Source: Oscillospiraceae bacterium (GTDB lineage: Bacteria > Bacillota > Clostridia > Oscillospirales > Oscillospiraceae). Taken from it: a stretch of 32,895 bases of DNA. The stretch is taken from NCBI GenBank assembly GCA_017887695.1, contig JAGHHM010000062.1, positions 1 through 32,895 of the forward strand. The letters run 5' to 3'. Within the stretch, counting starts at the first letter, position 1; the number at the start of each line of letters is the position of its first letter. A program made the translations under genes and the position numbers. The notes beneath the pieces were generated by a model. It searched no databases and was not told the DNA's origin. It saw nothing but the letters and a program-made list of their open reading frames with translations. Below, piece after piece: positions 24,054 through 32,895 of the stretch.

Positions 24054-26480
24054 ATGAGAATGTTTGGGAAAAAAGCGGCGGCCTTGCTGCTGGCGCTGAG
24101 CATGGTGCTGGGCTTGGCTGCCTGCGGTGGCGGCGATGACACCAGCCAACTCAGTGGTACAATTTATGTGCCGAAGTTTATCGACTTCAACTTGGATGCT
24201 GAGTACATATACAGCGGCTTTTGTGATGGCCAGAATGTATATGTCATTGCTGATGTGCGGACGGAAGCCGAGCCTTACGTAGATCCTGAGACCGGTGAGT
24301 CTTTCCCCAACTATGAATACAGCACTGGTATTTTCCGTATTCCTCTGGAAGGCGGACAGGCGGAGAAACTGGAAAACTATACTTCCACCCCCATCCCCGA
24401 GGGAACGGAAGGAAGTGCCAGCATCAGCAATATCCGCGGCGGAGCTGACGGTACCCTGTGGGTAACTGAGGACGTGTATTACAACACCTTCGATCTGCCT
24501 GCGGATTTCGATCCTGAAACGGACAATATGTGGGACTATCCTTCCGAGAGTACCAACATTCAGGTGCTTCGCCAGCTGGATTCCACTGGCAATGAGATTT
24601 CCCGCATTGAGACCACTGGTATGCAGGAGAAGCTGGAAGCTGATTATATTCAGAATCTGGTGATGGATCCCGAGGGATGCTTCTATGCCTGCGCCACCAC
24701 TTACGGCGATAGTACCAGTGAGACCAAGGTCGTGGTAATGGATAAGGATCAGAATATCCTCTTTACCATTGAGGAGGAGAATCTGTGGGGACAGCTGACC
24801 CTGCTGGGTGACGGTACAGTGGGCATGAGCACTTGGTCTGACGAAGGTGGCCAGGTACTGCGTGTTATCGACAAGACTGCTAAGACTTGGGGTACGGAAT
24901 ACGCCCTGCCTCCCAATGCCAGCACTATTTATACCGGCAGCGCCAAGTACATCTTCTATTATGATAACGGTGATTCTCTCTACGGCTACAACAAGGAGAC
25001 CAACGCCGGAGAAAAGATCCTCAGCTGGAGTGCTTCCGATATCAATAAGGATGAGATGATGTTCTTCACCTTCCTGGAGGACGGACGGGTAGTGGCCATG
25101 ACCCGCAGCTGGGGCATGAATGGCGACAATATGACCATGGAGCTGGCGGTTCTTACTGAGACCGACGCCTCTGTGCTGAAGGATAAGACCATCCTGACCT
25201 ATGCTACCCAGTATCTGGGCTATGATGAGCGCAATAAGATCATTGATTTCAACAAGAAGTGCGATAAGTACCGCATTGAGATCAAGGATTATTCTGAATT
25301 CAACACTGCTGAGGACTATCAGGCAGGTCTTACCAAGCTGAATACCGAGATTGCCGCCGGCAACGTCCCCGATATTCTGAATGTCAGCGGCCTTCCCATC
25401 CATCAGTACGGTGCCAAGGGCCTGCTGGAGGATCTGTGGCCCTATATTGACAATGATGCCGACCTGGGGCGTGACGCCATTATGGAGAACGTGTTCAAGG
25501 CGGCAGAGCAGGACGGCAAGCTCTATCAGATTTCCAGCACCTTCTCCATCCAGACCGTGGTTGGCGCTACCAAGGTGGTTGGCGACCGGATGAGCTGGAC
25601 CCTTGACGACCTCAAGGCTGCTCTGGCCACCATGCCGGAAGGCTGCACCATTTTTGGTGAGGGCGATACCAAGGCGGGCATGCTCAGTACCGTTCTTTCC
25701 CAGAATATGGACAGCTTTGTAGACTGGACTACCGGTCAGTGCTCTTTTGATTCTGAAAGCTTTATTTCCCTGCTGGAATTCTGCAACAGCTTCCCCCTGG
25801 AGTACGATTGGAACAATGTGGACTGGGAGGAGTACGAGGACGACAATACCCGGGTTATGAACGGTAAGCAGATGCTCCTCAATGCCTATCTGTACGATAT
25901 CGGCGACAGCCTCCAGATGTATGAGGTGGTATTCGGCGGCGATTATTCCTTCATTGGCCTTCCTCAGGAGGATGGCAGCGTCGGCAGCAGCTTTAGCCTG
26001 GGCAACGGGATTGCCATGTCCAGCACCTGCAAGGACAAGGAAGGCGCTTGGTCTTTCATGCGGGAATACCTGATGCCCCAGTACGCCGATATGGATGAAA
26101 ATATGATGGTTGGCGGCATGAACCTCTCCACCAATAAGGCTGACTTTGAGAAGATGATGGAGCGGGCCATGAAGAAGGAGTACCAGCTGGATGAGAACGG
26201 CAATCAGGTTCTGGACGAGAACGGCCAGCCCATCGAGGTACCCAAGTATACCTATGGCTTCAACGATCTGACTGTGGAGGTCTACGCCACCACTCAGGAG
26301 CAGTACGATCAGTTCATGGCCCTCTACAATGCCATCGATTCTATTTCCACCTATGATGAAAACATCTACAAGATTGTCAATGAGGTAGCTGGTGGCTACT
26401 TCAACGGGGATAAGACCGTCCAGGATACTGCCAAGCAGATTCAGGACCGTGTGACACTGTATGTCAATGAGCAGAGATAA
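24054..26480 (+). CDS. Lipoprotein: N-terminal beta-propeller-like region plus C-terminal ABC solute-binding domain
   Basis: Lipobox LGLAACGGG; repeated propeller-like segments to about residue 370; C-terminal extracellular solute-binding family 1-like sequence; adjacent permeases. Confidence 0.8.
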   Translation: MRMFGKKAAALLLALSMVLGLAACGGGDDTSQLSGTIYVPKFIDFNLDAEYIYSGFCDGQNVYVIADVRTEAEPYVDPETGESFPNYEYSTGIFRIPLEGGQAEKLENYTSTPIPEGTEGSASISNIRGGADGTLWVTEDVYYNTFDLPADFDPETDNMWDYPSESTNIQVLRQLDSTGNEISRIETTGMQEKLEADYIQNLVMDPEGCFYACATTYGDSTSETKVVVMDKDQNILFTIEEENLWGQLTLLGDGTVGMSTWSDEGGQVLRVIDKTAKTWGTEYALPPNASTIYTGSAKYIFYYDNGDSLYGYNKETNAGEKILSWSASDINKDEMMFFTFLEDGRVVAMTRSWGMNGDNMTMELAVLTETDASVLKDKTILTYATQYLGYDERNKIIDFNKKCDKYRIEIKDYSEFNTAEDYQAGLTKLNTEIAAGNVPDILNVSGLPIHQYGAKGLLEDLWPYIDNDADLGRDAIMENVFKAAEQDGKLYQISSTFSIQTVVGATKVVGDRMSWTLDDLKAALATMPEGCTIFGEGDTKAGMLSTVLSQNMDSFVDWTTGQCSFDSESFISLLEFCNSFPLEYDWNNVDWEEYEDDNTRVMNGKQMLLNAYLYDIGDSLQMYEVVFGGDYSFIGLPQEDGSVGSSFSLGNGIAMSSTCKDKEGAWSFMREYLMPQYADMDENMMVGGMNLSTNKADFEKMMERAMKKEYQLDENGNQVLDENGQPIEVPKYTYGFNDLTVEVYATTQEQYDQFMALYNAIDSISTYDENIYKIVNEVAGGYFNGDKTVQDTAKQIQDRVTLYVNEQR

Positions 26481-27417
26481 ACGAATCCGTTTGAAAAGGG
26501 AAAAGCGTCCACACCCGTCGGGCAAAACTGCCCGGCGGGTGTGGGACACCAGCAACGCACATATACGGGACGTGATGCACAGCATGGCCTTTATGGGCCC
26601 CAGCCTTCTGGGTGTATCGGTGTTCTTTATTGTTCCGTTCCTGGTTGTGGTCTACTATTCGGTGATCCGTAGCCCCATCAACCCGGAGTTCGTGTTTTTG
26701 GACAACTTTATTTCTGTCCTGAAAAACTCGTCCTTCCAGACGGCAGCCAAGAACACCGCTACGTTTTCTATCGTAGCGGTGCCTCTTGCTGTTGTGCTGT
26801 CCTTGGGACTGGCACTGATTCTGGAGTGCCGGATCCCGGGAAAGAGCTGGCTGCGGACATTTTTCCTCAGCCCCATGATGGTGCCTGTGGCATCGGTGGT
26901 ATTGATCTGGCAGGTAGTGTTCCATTATAATGGTACCCTTAATGCAGTACTTTCCACCTTTGGCATCTCACCAGTAGACTGGCTCAATTCGCCCTATTGC
27001 CAGGTGGTCATTATCATCCTTTTCCTATGGAAGAATCTGGGTTACAACATGATTCTCTTTATGGCGGCCCTGAACAACATCCCGAAAGAGCTGCTGGAGG
27101 TAGCAGATGTGGAGGGCGCCTCTCCAGCGCACAAGTTCTTTAATATCAAGCTGCGCTATCTGTCTCCCACAGTGCTGTTTGTGACAATCCTCTCTATTAT
27201 CAGCTCCTTCAAGGTGTTCCGTGAGATCTACCTCCTTACCGGAAACTATCCTTATATGGGCCTGTACATGATGCAGCATTTCATGAACAATACCTTCCAG
27301 AGCCTGGACTATCAAAAGATGTCTGCAGCAGCGGTGCTGATGGCCCTGGTAATGGTGGTGCTGATCATCCTGCTGTTTAAGGCGGAGGACGTCTTTGGAA
27401 AGGATGTGGAGGGATGA
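26461..27417 (+). CDS. ABC transporter permease, carbohydrate type (MalF/UgpA-like)
   Basis: EAA-like loop ELLEVADVEGASPAHKFFNIKLRYLSP; overlaps both neighbours. Confidence 0.92.
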   Translation: MSMSRDKRIRLKREKRPHPSGKTARRVWDTSNAHIRDVMHSMAFMGPSLLGVSVFFIVPFLVVVYYSVIRSPINPEFVFLDNFISVLKNSSFQTAAKNTATFSIVAVPLAVVLSLGLALILECRIPGKSWLRTFFLSPMMVPVASVVLIWQVVFHYNGTLNAVLSTFGISPVDWLNSPYCQVVIIILFLWKNLGYNMILFMAALNNIPKELLEVADVEGASPAHKFFNIKLRYLSPTVLFVTILSIISSFKVFREIYLLTGNYPYMGLYMMQHFMNNTFQSLDYQKMSAAAVLMALVMVVLIILLFKAEDVFGKDVEG

Positions 27418-28298
27418 AAAAGAATCATTATGTTGGCCGGGCACTTTTAACGCTGGTAGCGGCCTTTTTCGCCTTCGCTTTCCTGATGCCCACCGTGCTG
27501 ACCATTACCAACTCCTTTATGACCCAGAGTGAGATCAGCGCCAACTATGGCAAGGTATTTGCCAATGCTGTGGGAAGTGCCAACACCTACATATCGGATA
27601 CGGTCAATCTTAAATTTATTCCGGATAAGGTCAGCCTGTCCCAGTACATTACCGTGCTGATCAAAAGTCCCGATTACCTGTTGAAGTTCTGGAATTCCGT
27701 GATTCTGGTGGTGCCCATTGTGCTTTTACAGGTAGGCGTGGCATCTATTACCGCATATAGTTTTACCCGATGGAGAGGGAAGTTCCGCAGCTTCCTGTTT
27801 TTCTTCTATGTGATCCTGATGCTTATGCCCTATCAGGTCACGCTGGTACCTAACTATTTGGTCAGCAGCTGGCTGGGGATCCTCAATACCCGGTGGGCTA
27901 TTATTTTCCCTGGTATGTTTGCCCCCTTCTCTGTGTTTTTGCTGACCAAGTTTATGCGCCGGATCCCCGTCTCACTCATTGAGGCGGCCAAATTGGACGG
28001 GTCCAGCGAATGGCAGATTTTTAAGGATATCTGCCTGCCCCAATGCCGCAGCGCGCTTTATTCCATAGCTATCCTGGTGTTTATAGACTATTGGAATATG
28101 GTGGAGCAGCCGATTGTCCTTCTGCCGGACGCCACCAAGCAGCCGCTGTCTGTATACCTGTCCACCATCAATGCCAGTGAGGTGGGCCTGGCCTTTGCCA
28201 TTGCCACCATCTATATGGTGCCCTGTCTGCTGCTGTTCCTCCACGGGGAGGACTACTTGGTAGAGGGCATCGCCCATCAGGGCTCTGTCAAGGGCTGA
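27414..28298 (+). CDS. ABC transporter permease, carbohydrate type (MalG/UgpE-like)
   Basis: SLIEAAKLDGSSEWQIFKDICLPQCRSAL EAA motif; ATGA overlap. Confidence 0.92.
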   Translation: MKKNHYVGRALLTLVAAFFAFAFLMPTVLTITNSFMTQSEISANYGKVFANAVGSANTYISDTVNLKFIPDKVSLSQYITVLIKSPDYLLKFWNSVILVVPIVLLQVGVASITAYSFTRWRGKFRSFLFFFYVILMLMPYQVTLVPNYLVSSWLGILNTRWAIIFPGMFAPFSVFLLTKFMRRIPVSLIEAAKLDGSSEWQIFKDICLPQCRSALYSIAILVFIDYWNMVEQPIVLLPDATKQPLSVYLSTINASEVGLAFAIATIYMVPCLLLFLHGEDYLVEGIAHQGSVKG

Positions 28299-28332
28299 GC
28301 CGAGCATATCCGTGTGAAAGGAAGAGAAACCA

Positions 28333-30372
28333 ATGGAAGCACAAAAATCCAAGAAGAGGGAGCTTATCAAGACCATCGCCATCGTGTTTCTGGCGGTGCT
28401 GCTGGTGTTGACCTTTTTCTCCAACACCATCATGAACCGTTCCCTGCCTGAGGTAGCTACCGGTATTGTCAATTCCGGTACCATCAATGCCAAGATCCGC
28501 GGCAGCGGTACGATTTCTGCCAACGAAAGCTATGAGGTTATTTTGAATCAGACCCGGGAGGTTCGTTCCGTCTGCGTGAAGGTAGGAGATACTGTGAACC
28601 AGGGGGATCTGCTGTTTGTCCTGGGCGATATCGAGAGCCAGGAGCTCCGGGATGCTGAGGAGCAGCTGTCGACTTTGCAGATCAACTACCAGAAGCAGGT
28701 CCTGGAGCTATCCAAAACATATGCCCAGAACGACCGCAGCCTCCAGGTGATCCGGGAGGATCTGGAGAAGGCGATTGCCCGCCGGGACGCCAACAAGGTG
28801 ACTGACGCGGATATCTCTTATAAGAAAGGTGACCTTGCTACTGCGAAAAACGAGGTGGCTCAGTTGTCCTTGATTCTGGAGGAGCTTAATGCGCTGATTG
28901 CCGACAACGGGGAGTATCAGGCGGCTCAGGCGGCGGTGACGGAGTGGAGCGGCAAGGTAGATACGGCTCAGAAAAAGGTGGAAGAGATCAAGGCAAAACT
29001 GGCGGAAGCCGGCAGTACCAGCGATATCAACCAGCTGAAAAGGGATATGGAGGCAAAAGCTGCCGCTATGGAAAGAGCGCGCAATGAGCTGACAACTGCT
29101 GAGTCGGCCTTGACGGAAGCGCTTAATAATTCTGTTTATTTGGAGATTGAGGCAAAAGCCAAGCAGGCTATGATCTATGCAGGGGTAGATATTACCGACC
29201 CAGCAAAGTTGGAAGCCTATATTCAGAATGTGATTGCAGAGGCCGCTGATGATACGAAAACACAGTATCAGAATGCTTACAACTCTGTGAGTGCCGCCAA
29301 AAATGCCTATAATACCGCCACTACCAAATATAATGGGGCGGTATCTGCCTATAACACGGCTAAAGAGTTATACGAGTCTGCTTCCAGCGGCAACAATGTG
29401 ATCACTACGCTGACCCAGCAACTCAACGCCGCTCAAAATGAACTCAACGCGGCTAATTATCAGTTGCAGATGGCCAATGCAGCTCTGACCCAGGCAGAAA
29501 ACAGCAACAAGGCTGTCAAAGAGCAGATCAAGGGTTATGAGGCAACAAAGCGCCAGCAGGATGCCCTCGTCACCACCCTGACGGACGAACTGGCTGCCAT
29601 GGAGGCACAAAAGACCATCTATGATGAGGCAGTCACCACGGTGGAAACCAAGGAGCGGGAGCTGGCAGACGCCCTCAGCGGCAAGGATATTGACAAACAG
29701 CTCAATGACCTGAATCTTCAGGCGACCCGGCTCCAGATCGACAAGCAGAAGGAGTTGGTGGCCAAATACCGTGAGGAGGCTATTTCCACGGAAATCACCG
29801 CCAACGTGTCCGGTACTGTCAGCGCCATCAATGTATCCGCTGGCAAGGAGACCACGGCAGGTTCTCCCATGGCAGTCATTGATGTGGTGGACCGTGGCTA
29901 TACCATCAAGATCCCGGTGACCAATGAACAGGCCAAGCAGGTTAAGGTGGGCGATACTGCCGATGTAAGCAACTATTACTGGGGCAATGATATTACGGCT
30001 ACCCTGGAATCCATTACCTCTGATCCTGAAAAGCCGGGCCAGGGAAAACTTCTGATCTTCCGTATTACCGGTGAGATTGATGCTGGTACTACCCTTAGCC
30101 TATCTATTGGCCAGCGCAGTGCCAACTATGACAGCATTATTCCCAAGAGTGCTCTGCGGGAGGATACCAACGGCCACTTTGTGCTGGTGGTGACAGCCAA
30201 GAGCAGCCCCTTGGGCAACCGCTATGTGGCTACCCGTGTGGATGTACAGGTACTGGCAGAGGATGATACCAACGCCGCAGTGAGTGGCCTTGCCCAGGGT
30301 GACTATGTGATTACAACCTCCAGCAAGCCTCTGGAGGCCGGAACCCTGGTCAGATTGGTGGAAAACGCATGA
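28333..30372 (+). CDS. HlyD/RND-type periplasmic adaptor-like protein with long coiled-coil hairpin
   Basis: N-terminal TM; barrel-sandwich half-motif (IRGSGTISANESYEVILNQTREVRSVCVKVGDTVNQGDLLFVLGD), about 350-aa coiled coil, second half (STEITANVSGTVSAINVSAGKETTAGSPMAVID). Confidence 0.9.
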   Translation: MEAQKSKKRELIKTIAIVFLAVLLVLTFFSNTIMNRSLPEVATGIVNSGTINAKIRGSGTISANESYEVILNQTREVRSVCVKVGDTVNQGDLLFVLGDIESQELRDAEEQLSTLQINYQKQVLELSKTYAQNDRSLQVIREDLEKAIARRDANKVTDADISYKKGDLATAKNEVAQLSLILEELNALIADNGEYQAAQAAVTEWSGKVDTAQKKVEEIKAKLAEAGSTSDINQLKRDMEAKAAAMERARNELTTAESALTEALNNSVYLEIEAKAKQAMIYAGVDITDPAKLEAYIQNVIAEAADDTKTQYQNAYNSVSAAKNAYNTATTKYNGAVSAYNTAKELYESASSGNNVITTLTQQLNAAQNELNAANYQLQMANAALTQAENSNKAVKEQIKGYEATKRQQDALVTTLTDELAAMEAQKTIYDEAVTTVETKERELADALSGKDIDKQLNDLNLQATRLQIDKQKELVAKYREEAISTEITANVSGTVSAINVSAGKETTAGSPMAVIDVVDRGYTIKIPVTNEQAKQVKVGDTADVSNYYWGNDITATLESITSDPEKPGQGKLLIFRITGEIDAGTTLSLSIGQRSANYDSIIPKSALREDTNGHFVLVVTAKSSPLGNRYVATRVDVQVLAEDDTNAAVSGLAQGDYVITTSSKPLEAGTLVRLVENA

Positions 30373-31484
30373 GGGCCCGGGAACTGTTTCGCCGCTTTGT
30401 CGGCATACTGCGGGGCTTCGGCTTTAAGCAGTGGTTCCTGCTGATTCTGAATGTAACGCTGGTTGCTGCCACCATTGCCTCCCTTGTGGGGCTGAATGTG
30501 GTTTGCAACACACTGGGCTCTGTGCGTGGTGCGGAGAGGTTCCGGGGAGACAGCGATATGCGCTTTGCTCAGATCGCTTGCTACCTGCCGGTGGGAAAAG
30601 GAAAAGAGGAGAGCGACATCCTCACATTCCGGCAGACCCTGGACACCAAGCTTATGGAGCAGTCTCTGGAAGCCCCGGAGAACGGCAGCCTTTATATCGA
30701 TGCATACAGCACCAGTGCCACGGTGACAGCCAGCAGTGACAGCAGCAAAAATGTGCAGGTAGAGGCCATTGCAGTGGGAGGGGAGTTCTTCTATTTCCAT
30801 CCCCTTCAGCTGCGCAGTGGCTCCTATATTTCCTCTGACGATCTGATGGACGACCTGGTGGTGCTGGATGAGGAACTGGCCTGGCGTCTGTTTGGCGGTG
30901 TGGAGCTGGAAGGAATGACCCTTACCATCAATAACCAGCCCTTTATGGTGGCGGGCGTTATCTCCCGGGAAACGGATTTTGCCACAAAAAGGGCGTACAG
31001 CGGTGAAGCGGGGCTCTTTATGTCCTACTCCGCCCTCAAACGGCTGGTGGATACCACAACCATCAGCTGCTATGAGATCATCATGCCGGATCCCATTACC
31101 AATTTTGCTATGGGCGTTGTTAAGGAGAGCTTCCCTCCGGAGCAGGTGGACGTGGTGGAGAACAGCAGCCGCTACTCCCTGGGACATCTGCTGTCAGTGA
31201 TCGGGAGCTTTGGCGATCGCTCCATGCGGGTCAACGGAGTGATTTATCCTTACTGGGAGAATGCCATCCGTCTGACAGAGGACTACGCCTCGCTGCTGCT
31301 GATCCTCAGCGTACTGTTTGCCCTGTGCCCCCTGACTTTTGCGGCTGTACTGATAATCAAGTACATTGTCCGGGGCTACCGGAAGGTGAAGAAAGCTGTG
31401 CCGGAGAAGGTGGAGGCAGTGATCGAGCAGCGCCGTGAGGAGCGTTTGGAGCGCGAATATGAGAAGAAAGCCGGAGGAGAATGA
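30369..31484 (+). CDS. MacB-like membrane protein (periplasmic-core-like domain between two TM helices, no ATPase)
   Basis: N-terminal TM, QAIACYLP.../VVLDEELAWRLFGGVELEGMTLTINNQPFMVAGVI resembling MacB_PCD, one C-terminal TM; ATGA overlap. Confidence 0.7.
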   Translation: MRARELFRRFVGILRGFGFKQWFLLILNVTLVAATIASLVGLNVVCNTLGSVRGAERFRGDSDMRFAQIACYLPVGKGKEESDILTFRQTLDTKLMEQSLEAPENGSLYIDAYSTSATVTASSDSSKNVQVEAIAVGGEFFYFHPLQLRSGSYISSDDLMDDLVVLDEELAWRLFGGVELEGMTLTINNQPFMVAGVISRETDFATKRAYSGEAGLFMSYSALKRLVDTTTISCYEIIMPDPITNFAMGVVKESFPPEQVDVVENSSRYSLGHLLSVIGSFGDRSMRVNGVIYPYWENAIRLTEDYASLLLILSVLFALCPLTFAAVLIIKYIVRGYRKVKKAVPEKVEAVIEQRREERLEREYEKKAGGE

Positions 31485-31487
31485 TCC

Positions 31488-32711
31488 ATGGCAAATCTGA
31501 GCTTACGAAATGTGAAAAAGGTATACGACGGTAACGTAGTGGCGGTGCAGGATTTCAACCTGGAGATTGCTGATAAGGAATTCATTGTCCTGGTAGGCCC
31601 TTCCGGCTGCGGAAAGTCAACCACTTTGCGGATGGTGGCGGGCCTGGAAGAAATCAGCGATGGAGAAATCTATATTAACGACGTGCTGGTCAACCGGGTT
31701 CCGCCCAAGGACCGTGATATTGCCATGGTGTTTCAGAACTACGCCCTCTATCCTCATATGACGGTGTATGACAATATCGCCTATGGCCTGAAGCTGCGGA
31801 AGTTCCCCAAGCGGGTTATTGATGAGAAGGTACGGGAGGCGGCAGAGATCCTGGATATTTCCGAGTTGCTCCGGCGCAAGCCCAAGGCCCTCTCCGGTGG
31901 CCAGCGCCAGCGTGTGGCCATCGGCCGGGCCATTGTCCGGGAGCCTCAGGTGTTCCTGATGGACGAGCCGCTGAGTAATCTGGACGCAAAGCTCCGTAAC
32001 CAGATGCGTTCTGAGATCATCAAGCTTCGCCAGCGGATCAATACCACCTTCATCTACGTTACCCATGACCAGACGGAAGCCATGACCCTGGGAGACCGGA
32101 TTGTCATTATGAAGGATGGCTTTGTCCAGCAGGTGGGCACGCCCCGGGAGGTGTTCAGCCATCCCGCCAATGTCTTTGTGGCCGGCTTTATCGGAACACC
32201 CCAGATGAATTTCTTCGACGCCCGGTTAGTCCGGGAGGGAGAGCGGTATTTCGTGGAGCTGGCAGGGGCCCGGGTGGCTTTGTCACGGGAAAAGCAGGAG
32301 CGGCTCCTGGCCGGCGGAGTAGAATCCCGGGATGTGGTCCTGGGCGTCCGCCCGGAGCATATGTACCTGACCCATGATACCAACGCGGTGCAGGCGTCAG
32401 TGGACGTGTCGGAAATGATGGGCAGCGCGGTTCATATCCATGTGGCTGCCTGTGGCAGGGATGTGATCATCATTGTTCCTGTGTCTGAGGATGAGGAAGA
32501 GGCCCGGCGGGCTGTGCCCCAGATGGGGACGCCGGTGCGCTTTACCTTCCATGGTAGTGCCGCTCATGTCTTTGATAAGGAGAGCGGCGTGAACCTGGAG
32601 CAGCTGATGGCGGAAAAGAAAGAACCGGTTTCCCCTGAGGCTCCTCAGCCGGAGCTGGAGCCGGCGGCAGTAGTGGCTTCCGCCGACATGGGGGATCCCT
32701 TTTCTGAGTAA
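31488..32711 (+). CDS. Carbohydrate ABC transporter ATP-binding protein (MsmX/UgpC/MalK family)
   Basis: GPSGCGKSTTLRMVAGLE, LSGGQRQRVAIGRAIVREPQVFLMDEPLSNLDAKLR, C-terminal TOBE/MalK domain. Confidence 0.95.
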   Translation: MANLSLRNVKKVYDGNVVAVQDFNLEIADKEFIVLVGPSGCGKSTTLRMVAGLEEISDGEIYINDVLVNRVPPKDRDIAMVFQNYALYPHMTVYDNIAYGLKLRKFPKRVIDEKVREAAEILDISELLRRKPKALSGGQRQRVAIGRAIVREPQVFLMDEPLSNLDAKLRNQMRSEIIKLRQRINTTFIYVTHDQTEAMTLGDRIVIMKDGFVQQVGTPREVFSHPANVFVAGFIGTPQMNFFDARLVREGERYFVELAGARVALSREKQERLLAGGVESRDVVLGVRPEHMYLTHDTNAVQASVDVSEMMGSAVHIHVAACGRDVIIIVPVSEDEEEARRAVPQMGTPVRFTFHGSAAHVFDKESGVNLEQLMAEKKEPVSPEAPQPELEPAAVVASADMGDPFSE

Positions 32712-32740
32712 ACCGCCTGCATAGATTTATAGCAACAATA

Positions 32741-32774
32741 AAAACGCCCGGCCTTTGATAAGGCCGGGCGTTTT
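32741..32774. terminator. Bidirectional terminator between convergent genes
   Basis: AAAACGCCCGGCCTT/AAGGCCGGGCGTTTT. Confidence 0.85.
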
Positions 32775-32780
32775 CTCATG

Positions 32781-32895
32781 TCAGTGCTGAGGGGAATGGG
32801 CAGGCAGGAATTTCCAGAAATGCCAGATGTGCATGTCACAGGGCATGTCAATTCCGTGCTGCCCCAGAAAGCCGTACTGACGGTGGCAGCCGTGG
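32781..32895 (-). CDS. 3' end of a truncated ORF (...HGCHRQYGFLGQHGIDMPCDMHIWHFWKFLPAHSPQH), possibly alpha/beta hydrolase/esterase
   Basis: Open minus-strand frame running off the window end and ending before the shared terminator. Confidence 0.6.
   Translation of the reverse strand, partial: HGCHRQYGFLGQHGIDMPCDMHIWHFWKFLPAHSPQH

Noticed and set aside
24009-26585. 858-aa minus-strand ORF
   Set aside because: Antisense to the solute-binding protein gene; no recognisable motifs and typical antisense composition.
1-32895. CRISPR arrays, tRNA and rRNA genes
   Set aside because: No regularly spaced repeats and no recognisable tRNA/rRNA sequence; the element is integrated in a protein gene rather than a tRNA.

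Overview
The window is a Firmicutes chromosome segment, probably Clostridia/Oscillospiraceae-like by gene content. It splits into two parts. (1) About 103-6455 is a 6.35-kb integrated mobile element bounded by a 25-bp perfect direct repeat (TATTCGACAAATTAATCCTGATGCG at 103-127 and 6431-6455). It is inserted in the 3' end of an XRE/membrane-protein gene, whose C-terminus and terminator the element now supplies. It carries a tyrosine integrase, paired putative arm-type sites at both ends, an XRE repressor with a divergent operator/promoter region, and an excisionase-like HTH protein. It also carries a 31-aa micro-ORF whose promoter holds a LexA/SOS-type box (absent from the ORF track), an ADP-ribosylglycohydrolase translationally linked to a Cys-rich mini-protein, and a zeta-toxin-like kinase + ART-like fusion with a convincing second gene nested out of frame inside it. 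This element is the best candidate for an undescribed system: an SOS-wired mini-island with opposing NAD/ADP-ribose-type enzymes. (2) 6456-32895 is mostly core genome: pheS-pheT with a T-box leader (pheT has an unusual ~100-aa insertion), a DUF819 transporter, a VanX/DdpX-type dipeptidase, an XRE-cupin regulator, nnrD, a lipoprotein, alr, mazF/ndoA without a visible antitoxin, nrdR, DUF4363 and DUF421 genes, and glmS with a glmS ribozyme. It ends with a tightly packed operon that combines a carbohydrate-type ABC importer (solute-binding protein, two permeases, MsmX/MalK-type ATPase) with an HlyD-like coiled-coil adaptor and a MacB-like membrane protein. All family calls come from motif recognition by eye; no database search was run.
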